From an uncultured Pseudobutyrivibrio sp. (GTDB lineage Bacteria > Bacillota > Clostridia > Lachnospirales > Lachnospiraceae), in NCBI GenBank assembly GCA_945946605.1, contig CAMEWP010000003.1, positions 1 through 44,092 on the forward strand: a stretch of 44,092 nt of DNA. Direction: 5' to 3'. Positions 8,833-19,900 of this stretch are shown here, one piece after another. Every line of letters starts with the position of its first letter. Position 1 is the stretch's first letter. The notes under the pieces are model-generated. The model worked only from the letters and a program-made list of their open reading frames with translations. It was not told the DNA's origin and did no database searches. Made by a program: the position numbers and the translations under genes.

Positions 8833-10800
8833 ATGAGTAACAAAGGAAAATATTATATTACCACAGCAATAGCATACACATCGGGCAAGCCCCATATCGG
8901 AAATACTTACGAGATCATTCTGGCGGACAGTATTGCAAGATATAAGAGACAGGAAGGATATGATGTATTTTTCCAGACAGGAACAGATGAGCATGGCCAG
9001 AAGATCGAACTGAAGGCCAAGGAAGCAGGGGTTACTCCTAAAGAGTATGTGGATAAGACTTCCGGGGAAGTAAAACGGATCTGGGATCTGATGAATACTT
9101 CCTATGATAAGTTTATCCGTACCACAGATGAATCCCACGAGAAACAGGTAAAGAAGATCTTCAAGAAACTCTATGATCAGGGGGATATCTATAAGAGTTC
9201 CTATGAGGGATTGTACTGTACTCCCTGTGAGTCCTTCTGGACAGAGTCCCAGCTGGTGGACGGCAAGTGCCCGGACTGTGGACGGGAAGTGCAGCCGGCA
9301 AAGGAAGAGGCATATTTCTTTAAGATGAGCAAGTATGCGGATCGTCTGATCGAGCATATCAATACCCATCCGGAGTTTATCCAGCCGGAGTCCCGTAAGA
9401 ATGAGATGATGAACAATTTCCTGCTGCCGGGTCTGCAGGATCTGTGCGTATCCCGTACATCTTTTACCTGGGGTATTCCGGTGGATTTTGATCCCAAGCA
9501 TGTGGTTTACGTATGGCTGGATGCTCTCACCAACTATATCACCGGTATCGGATACGATTGTGACGGCGAATCCTCCGAGCTCTTCAACAAGAACTGGCCG
9601 GCGGATCTGCATCTCATCGGTAAGGATATTATCCGTTTCCATACCATTTACTGGCCGATCTTTTTGATGGCACTGGACCTTCCCCTGCCCAAGCAGGTGT
9701 TTGGTCATCCCTGGCTGATCCAGAGCGATGGCAAGATGAGCAAGTCCAAGGGCAATGTGCTTTATGCTGACGAGCTGGTAGATTTCTTTGGTGTGGATGC
9801 AGTGCGTTATTTCGTGCTTCATGAGATGCCTTTTGAGAATGACGGCGTCATTTCCTGGGAGCTGATGGTAGAACGGATGAATTCCGATCTGGCCAATACA
9901 CTGGGGAATCTGGTAAACCGTACCATTTCCATGAGCAATAAATACTTTGACGGAGTGGTTTGCGACAAGGGAGTGGCTGAGGAAGTAGACGAGGATCTGA
10001 AGCGGGTTGCTGTTACCACGGTAGATCGTGTGGCAGCAAAAATGAAAGACCTTCGTGTGGCAGACGCTATAACAGAGATCTTTACACTCTTTAAACGCTG
10101 CAATAAATACATCGATGAAACTATGCCCTGGGCACTGGCAAAGGACGAGACAAAGCAGGATCGTCTGGCTACTGTGCTGTATAATCTGGTAGAGGGAATC
10201 AGCATCGGTGCTACTCTGCTGAAGAGTTATATGCCGGAAACATCCCAGCGGATTTTAGACCAGCTGAATGCCAAGGAAATTCCTTTTGATGAGTTAAATA
10301 CCTTTGGCCATTATGTCAGCGGCACAAAGGTGACAGATAAACCTGAGATCCTTTTTGCAAGACTGAATCTGGATGAGGTGATGGCGAAAGTGGCAGAGCT
10401 GCATCCCCCTGTTGCAGAGGAGACGGAAGAAGAGGCAGCAGAGGATGAAAACGTCATTGATATCGAACCCAAGGATGAGATTGAATTTGATGATTTCATG
10501 AAGATGCAGTTCCAGGTAGGAGAGATCATTGCCTGCGAGGAAGTGCCAAAGTCCAAGAAACTTCTCTGTTCCCAGGTGAAGATCGGAAGCCAGGTGAAAC
10601 AGATCGTTTCCGGTATCAGAAAACAGTACAGCGCACAGGAAATGGTGGGTAAGAAAGTAATGGTACTGGTAAATCTGAAACCTGCAAAACTTGCCGGCGT
10701 TTTGTCGGAAGGTATGCTGCTTTGCGCTGAGGATGCGGAGGGCAATCTGGCATTGCTGACTCCGGAGAAAGATATGCCGGCGGGAGCAGAAATTTGCTAA
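8833..10800 (+). CDS. metG: Methionyl-tRNA synthetase
   Basis: YYITTAIAYTSGKPHIGNTYE, KMSKSKGN, C-terminal tRNA-binding domain. Confidence 0.97.
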   Translation: MSNKGKYYITTAIAYTSGKPHIGNTYEIILADSIARYKRQEGYDVFFQTGTDEHGQKIELKAKEAGVTPKEYVDKTSGEVKRIWDLMNTSYDKFIRTTDESHEKQVKKIFKKLYDQGDIYKSSYEGLYCTPCESFWTESQLVDGKCPDCGREVQPAKEEAYFFKMSKYADRLIEHINTHPEFIQPESRKNEMMNNFLLPGLQDLCVSRTSFTWGIPVDFDPKHVVYVWLDALTNYITGIGYDCDGESSELFNKNWPADLHLIGKDIIRFHTIYWPIFLMALDLPLPKQVFGHPWLIQSDGKMSKSKGNVLYADELVDFFGVDAVRYFVLHEMPFENDGVISWELMVERMNSDLANTLGNLVNRTISMSNKYFDGVVCDKGVAEEVDEDLKRVAVTTVDRVAAKMKDLRVADAITEIFTLFKRCNKYIDETMPWALAKDETKQDRLATVLYNLVEGISIGATLLKSYMPETSQRILDQLNAKEIPFDELNTFGHYVSGTKVTDKPEILFARLNLDEVMAKVAELHPPVAEETEEEAAEDENVIDIEPKDEIEFDDFMKMQFQVGEIIACEEVPKSKKLLCSQVKIGSQVKQIVSGIRKQYSAQEMVGKKVMVLVNLKPAKLAGVLSEGMLLCAEDAEGNLALLTPEKDMPAGAEIC

Positions 10801-10816
10801 GAGAGAAGGAGCAGCC

Positions 10817-11599
10817 ATGATTTTTGAAAGTCATGCTCATTATGAAGATAAGAAGTTCGATGCAGACCGTGTCGAACTTCTTTCCAATATGAGGGAACAT
10901 GGGATCGGTACCATTGTAAATGTGGGATCGGATCTGGAAACATCGGAAAAGACACTGGAACTGGCGGCGGAGTACAAGGATGTGTATGCAGCCATCGGCG
11001 TTCATCCCAGCGAAATCGCATGCCTGGATGAGACGGGGATAGAGTGGCTGAGAGAACGTGTATCTGATCCTAAGGTGGTGGCCATAGGAGAGATCGGCCT
11101 GGATTATTACTGGGATAAAGACCAGGAAGTGCAAAAAATGCAGCAGTACTGGTTTCGCCGGCAGTTAGAGCTGGCAGCGGAGCAAAATCTGCCGGTTATC
11201 ATCCATTCCCGGGATGCGGCGGAGGATACCATGAAAATTCTGCAGGAATTTGCAAAAAAACATCCTGCCATAGAGTCCCCCGGCGTAATACATTGTTATT
11301 CCTACTCTCCGGAAATGGCACTGGAGTTTATAAAAATGGGTTACTATATCGGTGTAGGCGGTGTGGTGACGTTTAAAAATGCCAGAAAGCTGAAAGAGAC
11401 GGTGGCTGCCGTGCCGATGGATCGGATCCTGACAGAAACAGACTGCCCATACATGGCACCGGAACCTTACCGGGGAAGCAGAAACAGTTCACAGTATCTT
11501 CCCTATGTGGTGGAAAAGATTGCCGAGATCAAGGGAATGGCATCGGAAGAGGTGGAACGGATTACGGAGGCAAATGCCAAAAGAATGTATCGTATGTGA
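10817..11599 (+). CDS. TatD-family DNase/hydrolase
   Basis: AIGVHPSE, IGEIGLDYYWD, LTETDCPYMAP motifs. Confidence 0.94.
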   Translation: MIFESHAHYEDKKFDADRVELLSNMREHGIGTIVNVGSDLETSEKTLELAAEYKDVYAAIGVHPSEIACLDETGIEWLRERVSDPKVVAIGEIGLDYYWDKDQEVQKMQQYWFRRQLELAAEQNLPVIIHSRDAAEDTMKILQEFAKKHPAIESPGVIHCYSYSPEMALEFIKMGYYIGVGGVVTFKNARKLKETVAAVPMDRILTETDCPYMAPEPYRGSRNSSQYLPYVVEKIAEIKGMASEEVERITEANAKRMYRM

Positions 11600-11619
11600 C
11601 AGGAAGGGAGACAGGACTA

Positions 11620-12606
11620 GTGACGGTATTGAGAAACGCATTCGAGATAATGCTTTTGTCATCGCTGACCGGCAGTGTGGCATTTCTTATCTGGTGGATA
11701 TGGAAAAAACAGATGATAAAACAGGAGAAATATCGCCAGATCTATCCCTTACTTCTGGTGGTGCTCACATCCTTTGGCATACCGTATGCTTCGCTGGCAC
11801 TGTACGTGGAACGGAAACTGATGCAGCCGGGATATGAGCAAAAGTCGGCGGCAGGCGCCGGTGAGAGCTGGTCCGGACTTGGAGATCTGTGCGTGGCTAT
11901 CTGGCTGATAGGTGTGATCCTGGTACTGATCCGTTTTGCCGGGGAATATTTCAGGCTGCAAAAAGCGGTAAGAGAAACAGCCTTTCCGGCAAAGGAACAG
12001 ACCAAACAGAAACTGGCGGATATCTGCAGAAAAATGCAGATTCCCTGTGATATGAAGATCTGTCACTGCAGTGTTTCCCAGTCGCCTTTTGTGATGGGAT
12101 TTTTTCAGAAATGTATCGTTTTGCCCTTGCGGGAGTATTCCAGACAGGAGCTGCAGATCATCCTGTATCATGAGGTAACCCATATGCATCAGCATATTCT
12201 GTCCTGGAAATATCTGGCACATTTTATGCGGGCGGTGCACTGGTTTAATCCCATTCTGGGCCGGCTGGCAAAAGAACTGGATATCTGGTCGGAGGTAGCC
12301 TGTGACATCTATGTCTGTGACTGGAAAGAGGGTGGTTTTTCCCTGAAAGATTATTACCAGCTGACTGTAGATGAGGTGGAACACCATTGCAGCGGTCAGA
12401 AGTGCATGCAGCAGGAGTGGCTGGTGCATCACAGTAAAAATGGTGATCTGAGAAATCGTATGGAAATATTAGGGCGATATGACAGAAAAAAAGAACTGTG
12501 CAGAGCCGGCGCCATGGCGCTGACCATGGTATTTCTGGTTGCCTGCGTTATCACAGCCCAGGCATTCGGGGTGGGAATACACCACATAACCGCATTTATA
12601 TGGTAA
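11620..12606 (+). CDS. M56-family (BlaR1-like) membrane metallopeptidase without a penicillin-sensor domain
   Basis: HEVTHMHQH zinc motif, several TM segments, ends shortly after the last TM; GTG start at 11620. Confidence 0.8.
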   Translation: MTVLRNAFEIMLLSSLTGSVAFLIWWIWKKQMIKQEKYRQIYPLLLVVLTSFGIPYASLALYVERKLMQPGYEQKSAAGAGESWSGLGDLCVAIWLIGVILVLIRFAGEYFRLQKAVRETAFPAKEQTKQKLADICRKMQIPCDMKICHCSVSQSPFVMGFFQKCIVLPLREYSRQELQIILYHEVTHMHQHILSWKYLAHFMRAVHWFNPILGRLAKELDIWSEVACDIYVCDWKEGGFSLKDYYQLTVDEVEHHCSGQKCMQQEWLVHHSKNGDLRNRMEILGRYDRKKELCRAGAMALTMVFLVACVITAQAFGVGIHHITAFIW

Positions 12607-12704
12607 AAAATAAATAATAACTATTTACGAATAGAATTTTTTATTGTAAAATATTTATAAGTATAAGTTAAAGTAATATTATTCTACGCAAAGGAGGGAT
12701 AGAA

Positions 12705-13088
12705 GTGTACGAAGATCTTACGGCATCGGAACAGTTGGTAATGAAGTGTATCTGGAACAATTCAGATGTAGAAATGTCACTTTCAGAAATCACAAAATAT
12801 ACCAACGAGAATTTTGGTAAGGCATGGGCGCCGCAGACAGTATCTACATTCCTGGCTCATATTGTGCGGAAGGGATATATTAAGATGAAACGGGAAGGCC
12901 GCAGGGTTTCCTATGAAATTCTTATCCCGGAATCAGAATATCTGACACAGGTAACACGGGAATTCGTAAAATTCTGGAACAATGGATCTGTTGCAGAATT
13001 TATGGATGTGTATTATGGCCATGAACCAATGACCAAAGATGAAGCGAAAGCCATCAAAAAGCGCGTCAGCGCTCTTCAGGGGGAATAA
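12705..13088 (+). CDS. BlaI/MecI/CopY-family repressor (paralog 1)
   Basis: GTG start; LTASEQLVMKCIWN, WAPQTVSTFLAHIVRKGYIKMKREGRRVSYEILI. Confidence 0.9.
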   Translation: MYEDLTASEQLVMKCIWNNSDVEMSLSEITKYTNENFGKAWAPQTVSTFLAHIVRKGYIKMKREGRRVSYEILIPESEYLTQVTREFVKFWNNGSVAEFMDVYYGHEPMTKDEAKAIKKRVSALQGE

Positions 13089-13113
13089 AGAGTTAAATAA
13101 GGAGAAAACAAAA

Positions 13114-13494
13114 ATGTATGAGAAACTTACGGCAGCTGAGAAGCTGGTGATGAAGACGATTTGGGATCATGAGGAGCAGGAGATGTCCCTCTCAGAGATT
13201 ACCAGATATGTCAACGAGGAGTATGGAAAGGGTTGGGCACCCCAGACGGTATCTACCTTCCTGGCCCATTTAGTGCGGAAAGAGTATGTTAAGATGAAGC
13301 GCGAGGGCCGCAGAATTTCTTATGAGATCCTGATTCCCATCAGCAGTTATAAGGCGCAGGAGTCCCGCAAGTATGTGAATTTCTGGAACAAGGGATCCAT
13401 CACAGATTTTCTTTCTGCATTTTATCGTGAAAAAGCAGTTACACCGGATGAATTAAAAGATCTGAAGGACTGTATCGCAGCATTGGATAAGTAG
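13114..13494 (+). CDS. BlaI/MecI/CopY-family repressor (paralog 2)
   Basis: LTAAEKLVMKTIWD, WAPQTVSTFLAHLVRKEYVKMKREGRRISYEILI; clear similarity to the preceding ORF. Confidence 0.9.
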   Translation: MYEKLTAAEKLVMKTIWDHEEQEMSLSEITRYVNEEYGKGWAPQTVSTFLAHLVRKEYVKMKREGRRISYEILIPISSYKAQESRKYVNFWNKGSITDFLSAFYREKAVTPDELKDLKDCIAALDK

Positions 13495-13502
13495 GAAGTA
13501 TG

Positions 13503-13538
13503 ACACCGGTATTGTTTTGACAGTACCGGTCGTTTTTT
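13503..13538 (+). terminator. Intrinsic terminator
   Basis: ACCGGTA...TACCGGT followed by cgTTTTTT. Confidence 0.7.
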
Positions 13539-13548
13539 GGAGTTTATT

Positions 13549-14415
13549 ATGGCAAATTTAGGAAATCCGGCTTACACCATGGCCGTATTGGAAAAACATG
13601 GTTTTCATTTTCAGAAAAAATATGGGCAGAATTTTTTGATAGACACACATATTCTTGATAAGATCATTTCTGCGGCAGAGATCGGGCCGGAGGATTTTGT
13701 CTTAGAGATCGGGCCCGGTATTGGAACCATGACCCAGTATCTCTGTGAACAGGCAAGAGAAGTGGTGGCAGTGGAGATCGACAATAACCTGATCCCTGTG
13801 CTTGAAGATACTTTGTCGGCATATGACAATGTGACGGTACTGAACCAGGATATCCTGAAGGTGGACATTGCGGCTCTGGCAAGGGAGAAAAACGGTGGGA
13901 AGCCTATCAAGGTAGTGGCAAATCTTCCCTATTATATTACAACCCCTATTATTATGGGATTGTTTGAGAGCCATGTTCCTTTGGAATCCATTACCATCAT
14001 GGTGCAGAAAGAAGTGGCTGACCGTATGCAGGAAGGACCGGGATCAAAGGATTACGGTGCCCTTTCCCTGGCAGTGCAGTATTATGCCCGGCCGGAAGTA
14101 GTTGCAGTGGTTCCGCCTAACTGTTTTATCCCAAGACCCAAGGTGGCCAGCTCTGTCATCCGGCTGACCTGTCATGAGAAGCCGCCGGTGGAGACAAAGA
14201 ATGAGGCTTTTCTGTTTGCAGTGATCCGGGCATCTTTTAATCAAAGAAGAAAGACTCTGGTGAACGGGCTGAACAATGCGCCTCAGGTCCCTGTGAGCAA
14301 GGAGCAGATCACAGAGTGTATCCGTCAGATGGGATTTGATGAAAATATCCGGGGTGAGAAACTGACACTGGAGGAGTTTGCAAAACTCAGCAATCTGCTT
14401 TGGGATTGCAGATAA
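13549..14415 (+). CDS. rsmA: 16S rRNA (adenine1518-N6/adenine1519-N6)-dimethyltransferase
   Basis: KKYGQNFLID, VLEIGPGIGTMT, VVANLPYYITTPI, FNQRRKTL. Confidence 0.96.
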   Translation: MANLGNPAYTMAVLEKHGFHFQKKYGQNFLIDTHILDKIISAAEIGPEDFVLEIGPGIGTMTQYLCEQAREVVAVEIDNNLIPVLEDTLSAYDNVTVLNQDILKVDIAALAREKNGGKPIKVVANLPYYITTPIIMGLFESHVPLESITIMVQKEVADRMQEGPGSKDYGALSLAVQYYARPEVVAVVPPNCFIPRPKVASSVIRLTCHEKPPVETKNEAFLFAVIRASFNQRRKTLVNGLNNAPQVPVSKEQITECIRQMGFDENIRGEKLTLEEFAKLSNLLWDCR

Positions 14416-14466
14416 AAAAGGAATAAAATTTCCCGTAGGGCATAGGAATAAGAGAGAGGATGCCCT

Positions 14467-15318
14467 ATGAAAAGATGGAAAATTCATTTGACCGCAGGGG
14501 TATTGTGCATGGCACTGCCCCTGTTTTTTACATTATATTTAAAAAATCAGGATTCCGGAAGCAGCTGGCAGTTTGCGGACGCCGGGGAGGAAAAACTTTT
14601 GTATCTTATGGCGGCGGAAATTCCGCCGGAATATGAAATGGAGACCCTGAAGATGCTAGCGGTAATGGAGCGGACAAGATGCCGGAGAGCAGAGCTTGAC
14701 CAGACAAAAGAGCCTGAGGCTCTGACATCTGAGGAACTGCGGAAGCGCTGGGGGAGCGGCAATTATCAGGCATATTATGAAAAATTTGCAGAGGCCATCA
14801 TATCCACGGCGGGGGAAGTGATCACATATCAGGGGAACTGTATTTATCCGGAATATCATTTCCTGTCGGCGGGCAGTACTAGAACCATGGAGGAAGTCTA
14901 TGGAAGAACGGAATTTCCCTATCTGAAATCCGTGGAGAGCAGGCAGGATCTGGAAGCAGATCCTTACCTTAGCGTCCGCTTTGTCAAAAAGACGGAGTTT
15001 CAGAAAAAATGTAAAGAGACATGGAATCTGCCGGGAGAACAGATTGCGGATATCCGCCTGGATGGTGCAGGATATGTTTGGGAAATGACTATTGACGGAA
15101 GAGGTGTCACGGGGGAGGAAGTGCAGAATCTGTTGGGATTGCCGTCCCCTTGTTTCTCCATAAAGGAATCGGGAAATTCTTACCGGATCGTGACAAAAGG
15201 TGTGGGCCATGGATTTGGTGTCAGTTTGTATGGAGCAAACGAAATGGCAAAAATGGGAGCCACCTATCGGAGTATTCTTTCGTATTACTATACCGGAATT
15301 CAGATTCAGACTGAATAA
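14467..15318 (+). CDS. spoIID: SpoIID/LytB-domain protein (stage II sporulation protein D-like)
   Basis: MAAEIPPEYEMETLKMLAVMERT, YHFLSAGSTRTMEEVYG, GVGHGFGVSLYGANEMAKMG. Confidence 0.85.
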   Translation: MKRWKIHLTAGVLCMALPLFFTLYLKNQDSGSSWQFADAGEEKLLYLMAAEIPPEYEMETLKMLAVMERTRCRRAELDQTKEPEALTSEELRKRWGSGNYQAYYEKFAEAIISTAGEVITYQGNCIYPEYHFLSAGSTRTMEEVYGRTEFPYLKSVESRQDLEADPYLSVRFVKKTEFQKKCKETWNLPGEQIADIRLDGAGYVWEMTIDGRGVTGEEVQNLLGLPSPCFSIKESGNSYRIVTKGVGHGFGVSLYGANEMAKMGATYRSILSYYYTGIQIQTE

Positions 15319-15365
15319 AATACATATTTACGGCTATCCTATCTGTATAGACAGGAGGCAGGAAT

Positions 15366-16109
15366 ATGAAGAATACAGGATATCATCAAAAAAACAGAAG
15401 ACTGCAGTATCAGGTTGCCGGAACCATTCTGGTGGTGGCATGCCTTGGATTTGCCATGGTATATTTCTGGCAGCGGTATGAGACGAAACAAAGGGAAGGA
15501 CAGCAGGCCAGCCAGGAGACGGAAAAGGAAGATACCGTAAAGAGCGAAAGTGTCTCTGCGGTGGTAGAACCCAAACAGCAGGAAAATATTGCACAGGAGA
15601 CTGATCCCGAAGATGAGACGGTGGCTGTGACAGCAGAGCCACAGCCGGAGACGGCAGATGCCGCAGCGGTGCCGGAACTGCATTTTAACGGAGAGCTGGA
15701 CTGGCCTTTAGAGGGGGAAGTGCTGATTTCATACAGTATGGACAAGACGGTATATTTCCCCACTCTACAGCAGTATAAATACAACCCGGCCATGGTTATT
15801 GCAGGAGAGGTAAATGAAAAAGTTCTTTCCGCAGCGCCGGGGAAGGTAACCGCCATTGAGACCAGTTCCCAGACCGGATGTACGGTGACGGTGGATTTAG
15901 GAGACGGATATCAGGCCATTTATGGACAACTGAAGGAAGTGCCGCTGTCTACCGGCGATACCGTGGAACAGGGGACAACCATTGGATACATCAGTGAGCC
16001 CACCAAGTATTATTCTGTGGAGGGAAGCAATCTGTATTTCCAGTTAAAGAAGGATGGCGAAAGTAAAAACCCACTGGATTTCCTTGGAGAAGAATCCCGG
16101 GAAGAGTGA
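15366..16109 (+). CDS. SpoIIQ-like membrane protein with degenerate LytM/M23 domain
   Basis: N-terminal TM; VNEKVLSAAPGKVTAIETSSQTGCTVTVDLGDGYQAIYGQLKEV...GSNLYFQLKKDGESKNPLDFL; adjacent to spoIID. Confidence 0.75.
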   Translation: MKNTGYHQKNRRLQYQVAGTILVVACLGFAMVYFWQRYETKQREGQQASQETEKEDTVKSESVSAVVEPKQQENIAQETDPEDETVAVTAEPQPETADAAAVPELHFNGELDWPLEGEVLISYSMDKTVYFPTLQQYKYNPAMVIAGEVNEKVLSAAPGKVTAIETSSQTGCTVTVDLGDGYQAIYGQLKEVPLSTGDTVEQGTTIGYISEPTKYYSVEGSNLYFQLKKDGESKNPLDFLGEESREE

Positions 16110-16203
16110 GAAAAAATGGCAAAGGCACTGCACAAAAGGGAAGAAATAGCGTACAATATAGAGTAATCCTTCTTCAAATGGGAGGATTGCTTTATATAGA
16201 TTC

Positions 16204-16231
16204 TTCAGTAACGCTTTGGGGCGTTACTGAA
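16204..16231. repeat. 11-bp perfect inverted repeat, 6-nt loop
   Basis: TTCAGTAACGC-tttggg-GCGTTACTGAA. Confidence 0.8.
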
Positions 16232-16265
16232 TACATAGACAAAGCAAACAGATGGTGTATCATTA

Positions 16266-16544
16266 ATGAAAGAAGAACAGCAGAAAAAATATTATACCTA
16301 CATTGCCCAGTGTAGTGATGGGACATACTATACCGGATATACCACGGATATCGAAAAGCGGATCGCCGTGCATAATGCCGGTACCGGAGCCAAATACACA
16401 AAGACCAGGAGGCCGGTGCATCTGGTATATCTGGAGGAAAGTGACAGCAAATCCCTGGCAATGCAGCGGGAGGCGGCCATTAAGAAACTGACCAGAAAAC
16501 AGAAAGAGGGACTGATCATGTCCCGGAAAACAGGTGAGAAATGA
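16266..16544 (+). CDS. GIY-YIG nuclease-family protein (UPF0213-like)
   Basis: [43 protein letters not shown]. Confidence 0.93.
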   Translation: MKEEQQKKYYTYIAQCSDGTYYTGYTTDIEKRIAVHNAGTGAKYTKTRRPVHLVYLEESDSKSLAMQREAAIKKLTRKQKEGLIMSRKTGEK

Positions 16545-16912
16545 AACAAAAAATACTATTATTTCACATGAATATCATGAAAAGTACCCAGATCGCAGGG
16601 GTTTGCAAAAAACTGGGAATGGAAGCTGTGCCGGTACCGGCAAAAGATCTGGGACAGACCATGGGTGCGCTGGCGGGAATTTCCGGTTTTGAGAGAACAA
16701 AAGAAATCTATGGCGGACCGGAGCTTCCGGAGGAAATGCTTGTGATGTCCGGACTTTTGGAGGAGGATGTGGATCGCTTTCTTGCTGCCTGCAGACGGAG
16801 CGGGATTCCTTCTGTGGCAAGAAAGGCAATTCTGACACCTTATAATATCCGTTGGACGCCCGTGGAGTTATTTGAGGAACTGGATAAGGAACATCAGGCG
16901 ATGCAGCCTTGA
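16541..16912 (+). CDS. DUF3783-like protein
   Basis: ILLFHMN...[21 protein letters not shown]; overlaps upstream stop codon. Confidence 0.65.
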   Translation: MKQKILLFHMNIMKSTQIAGVCKKLGMEAVPVPAKDLGQTMGALAGISGFERTKEIYGGPELPEEMLVMSGLLEEDVDRFLAACRRSGIPSVARKAILTPYNIRWTPVELFEELDKEHQAMQP

Positions 16913-16946
16913 TGATCATGATATTTACAGACAAAGGAGGCGCAAT

Positions 16947-19900
16947 ATGAAGTATCAGATCAATAAGTCCAACTATCATACCTTTGAGTTATATGAGGTA
17001 AACAAGCTGGCTCCCCGAAGTTATTTTATCCCCTATCCCGACAGGGAGACGGCGGATTCGGTAAGTCTGAGGGAAAAACGATACCGGTCACCTATGGTAC
17101 AGTGCTTGAACGGGGACTGGGATTTCCGGTTTTATCCCCGCCCGGCAGAACTGCCGGATGTGCTGGACACAGAGGAGATCGCCTGGGATTGCCTGGATGT
17201 GCCATCCTGCTGGCAGTTCCGGGGATATGACAAGCCTTTTTATGTAAATCTCCGTTATCAGTTTCCCTATAATCCCCCTGAGATCCCAAAGGAGGAAAAG
17301 GTGGGAAAAGTATTTTCCATCATGGGAAACAACAGTATGGGACCGGGATGGACACAGCCGGAGGAAGAGTATAATTTTGTCGGTGTTTACCGGAAAAAGA
17401 TCACAGTGGAAGATCCGGCAAAACAGTACATACTTTCTTTTCTCGGGGTGGCTTCCTGTATGGACCTTTATGTGAACGGAAAGTTTGTGGGATATTCCGA
17501 GGGCGCTCATAACACGGCGGAGTTTGATATTTCTGCCTATATAACAGAAGGCGAAAATGAGCTTTTGGTTGTGGTGCACCGCTGGTGTAACGGCACGTAT
17601 CTGGAATGCCAGGATATGTTCCGGAACAACGGCATTTTCCGGGATGTGCTGCTGAGGGTTGGTGACAAAAAGGATATTTGGGATATTGATGTGAAGATGG
17701 ACCGGCTGCCGGAAGATCATACATCCGATGAGAGTGACAAGGAAGAGGAAAAAGTGCCCTACCGAGTGACACTTCGGGCAGAATTTTTCCAGGAAGGCTC
17801 TGTGAAAGTTACCATCAGCGGTCATGGACTGTCTGTGACAAAGGAGGCTGTCTCCAAAGATCATGTGGCAGAAGTGGTGTTTGACCGGCTGGATGTGGCA
17901 GAGTGGACAGCGGAGACCCCAAATCTTTACGATGTATATTTTGAGACGGAGACGGAATGTATCAAGTGCCGCATAGGATTTAAAAAGATCACCATCGATG
18001 GAAGAAAATTCCTCTGGAATGGCAGACTGGTAAAATTCCACGGAGTTAATCACCACGATACCAGCTGCACCAACGGATATACCATGACGCCGGAAGAGAT
18101 GGAGCGGGATGTGCAAAGATGTAAGGAATTCAATATCGATACCGTCCGGACTTCCCATTATCCGCCGGATCCATATTTCCTGGAACTCTGCGATGAGGCG
18201 GGAATCTATATTGTGGATGAAGCGGATCTTGAGACCCACGGTGTTTTTGTGCACAAGCTGCCCCCAAGTTACAATCATATCAGTCATGATCCGGCCTGGG
18301 AAACTCATTATGTGGACCGTGTGAAGCGACTTTACCAGAGAGATAAACTGCATCCCTCCATTATGCTCTGGAGTCTGGGAAATGAAGCGGGAGGATACGC
18401 AAATCAGGATAAAATGTATGAGTATCTGAAGGAGCGTACAGACATTCCGGTACATTACGAGAGTGTGATCCACAGCAAGCGGAAAGCTTATGATGTAGGC
18501 AGTGAAATGTATCCGTCTGTGGAACATGTTCACGCTATCGGAGAGGGCAAATGGAAAGAAAAAAAACTGAATGACCGGCCTTACTTCCTCTGTGAGTATG
18601 TACATGCCATGGGCGTGGGCCCCGGCAATATGGAGGCATACTGGAAGGAAATATACACACATGACAGTCTCATGGGAGGCTGCATCTGGGAAATGGTGGA
18701 TCATGCGGTGCTCCATGAGGATGGAAGCTACACCTATGGCGGTGATCACGGCGAGTGGGAGCACGACGGCAATTTCTGTGTGGACGGAATTTTCTACCCG
18801 GACAGGACACCTTCCACCGGAGCAAAGATCGCCCGGTTTGTTTACCGGCCCCTTCGCGTCAGCCGGGAAGCAGACGGAAGATTCTGTATTTTTAATACCA
18901 GATCTTTTACAGATGGAAACAGATATCAGCTGAATTTTCAGTGGAGTGATGGTGGAAAAGCGCAGCTGATTCCACAGGTGGCACCACTTTCCACCGTGAT
19001 GTATACTGTGACGCCGGAGCCCCGGGATGAAATGGCAGAGAAGAAGCCGGAGGATGAGATGACAGCCAACCGCTGTTCCTGGGTCACTGTCACAACAGTA
19101 GACCGCACCACAGGAGAAGAAGTGGCGAAAGAACAGATTATGCTCCGGGAAATGGCAGAACTTCCCGTTACCGTGCAAAAGACCCTGCCGGAGGAAGTGC
19201 ATCTTTCCATGGATGGATTCTGCCTGGATCTTCCGGAAGGGATGGTTATGGCACAGGGAGAACCCTTCACCAGCCTTTATCGGGTGTCCACGGATAATGA
19301 CCGGTCCCTGACAGGCCAGAAACCCATGGAAGCCTTTATGGGAGCAAAGGAGGAGATCCTTCACGCAGATTATGTCGATGGGGCAGTGACCATTACCAGC
19401 CGTCTCACCTGCAAAAAACATACCTTCCTCTGCCGGGATACCTATGAGGGATGTGCCGAGGGACTTCTGGTAACCAGCACCATACACTGTGAAAAGGGAA
19501 AAGGTCATCTTCCCAGATTCGGAAAAACCTTCTGTCTGGACAAGTCCTTTGATCAGGTGATCTATCTGGGCAGAAATGGGGAGTCCTATGCGGATATGAA
19601 GGATCAGGCCCCCATTGAGACGGTGCATTGCAGCGTCCGGGATATGACAGAGCCGAATATCCGTCCTCAGGAGAGCGGTAACCGTATGGACTGTCAGTAT
19701 GTGATCCTTTCGGACGGTGAACATCAGGTGCAGTTCAGTGCAGTGAACCGGCCTTTTGAATTGTCGGTGAAACCCTACAGTGATGCGGAACTTTCCCGGA
19801 TGACCCATCGGGAGGACGAGCAGTGCTCCGGAACCTATGTGACCATCGAGGCATTCCAGATGGGAATCGGTACCGGAAGCTGCGGTCCTGCTACAACAGA

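Noticed and set aside
8830-9822. 330-aa ORF antisense to metG
   Set aside because: Fully inside metG on the opposite strand with no recognisable domain.
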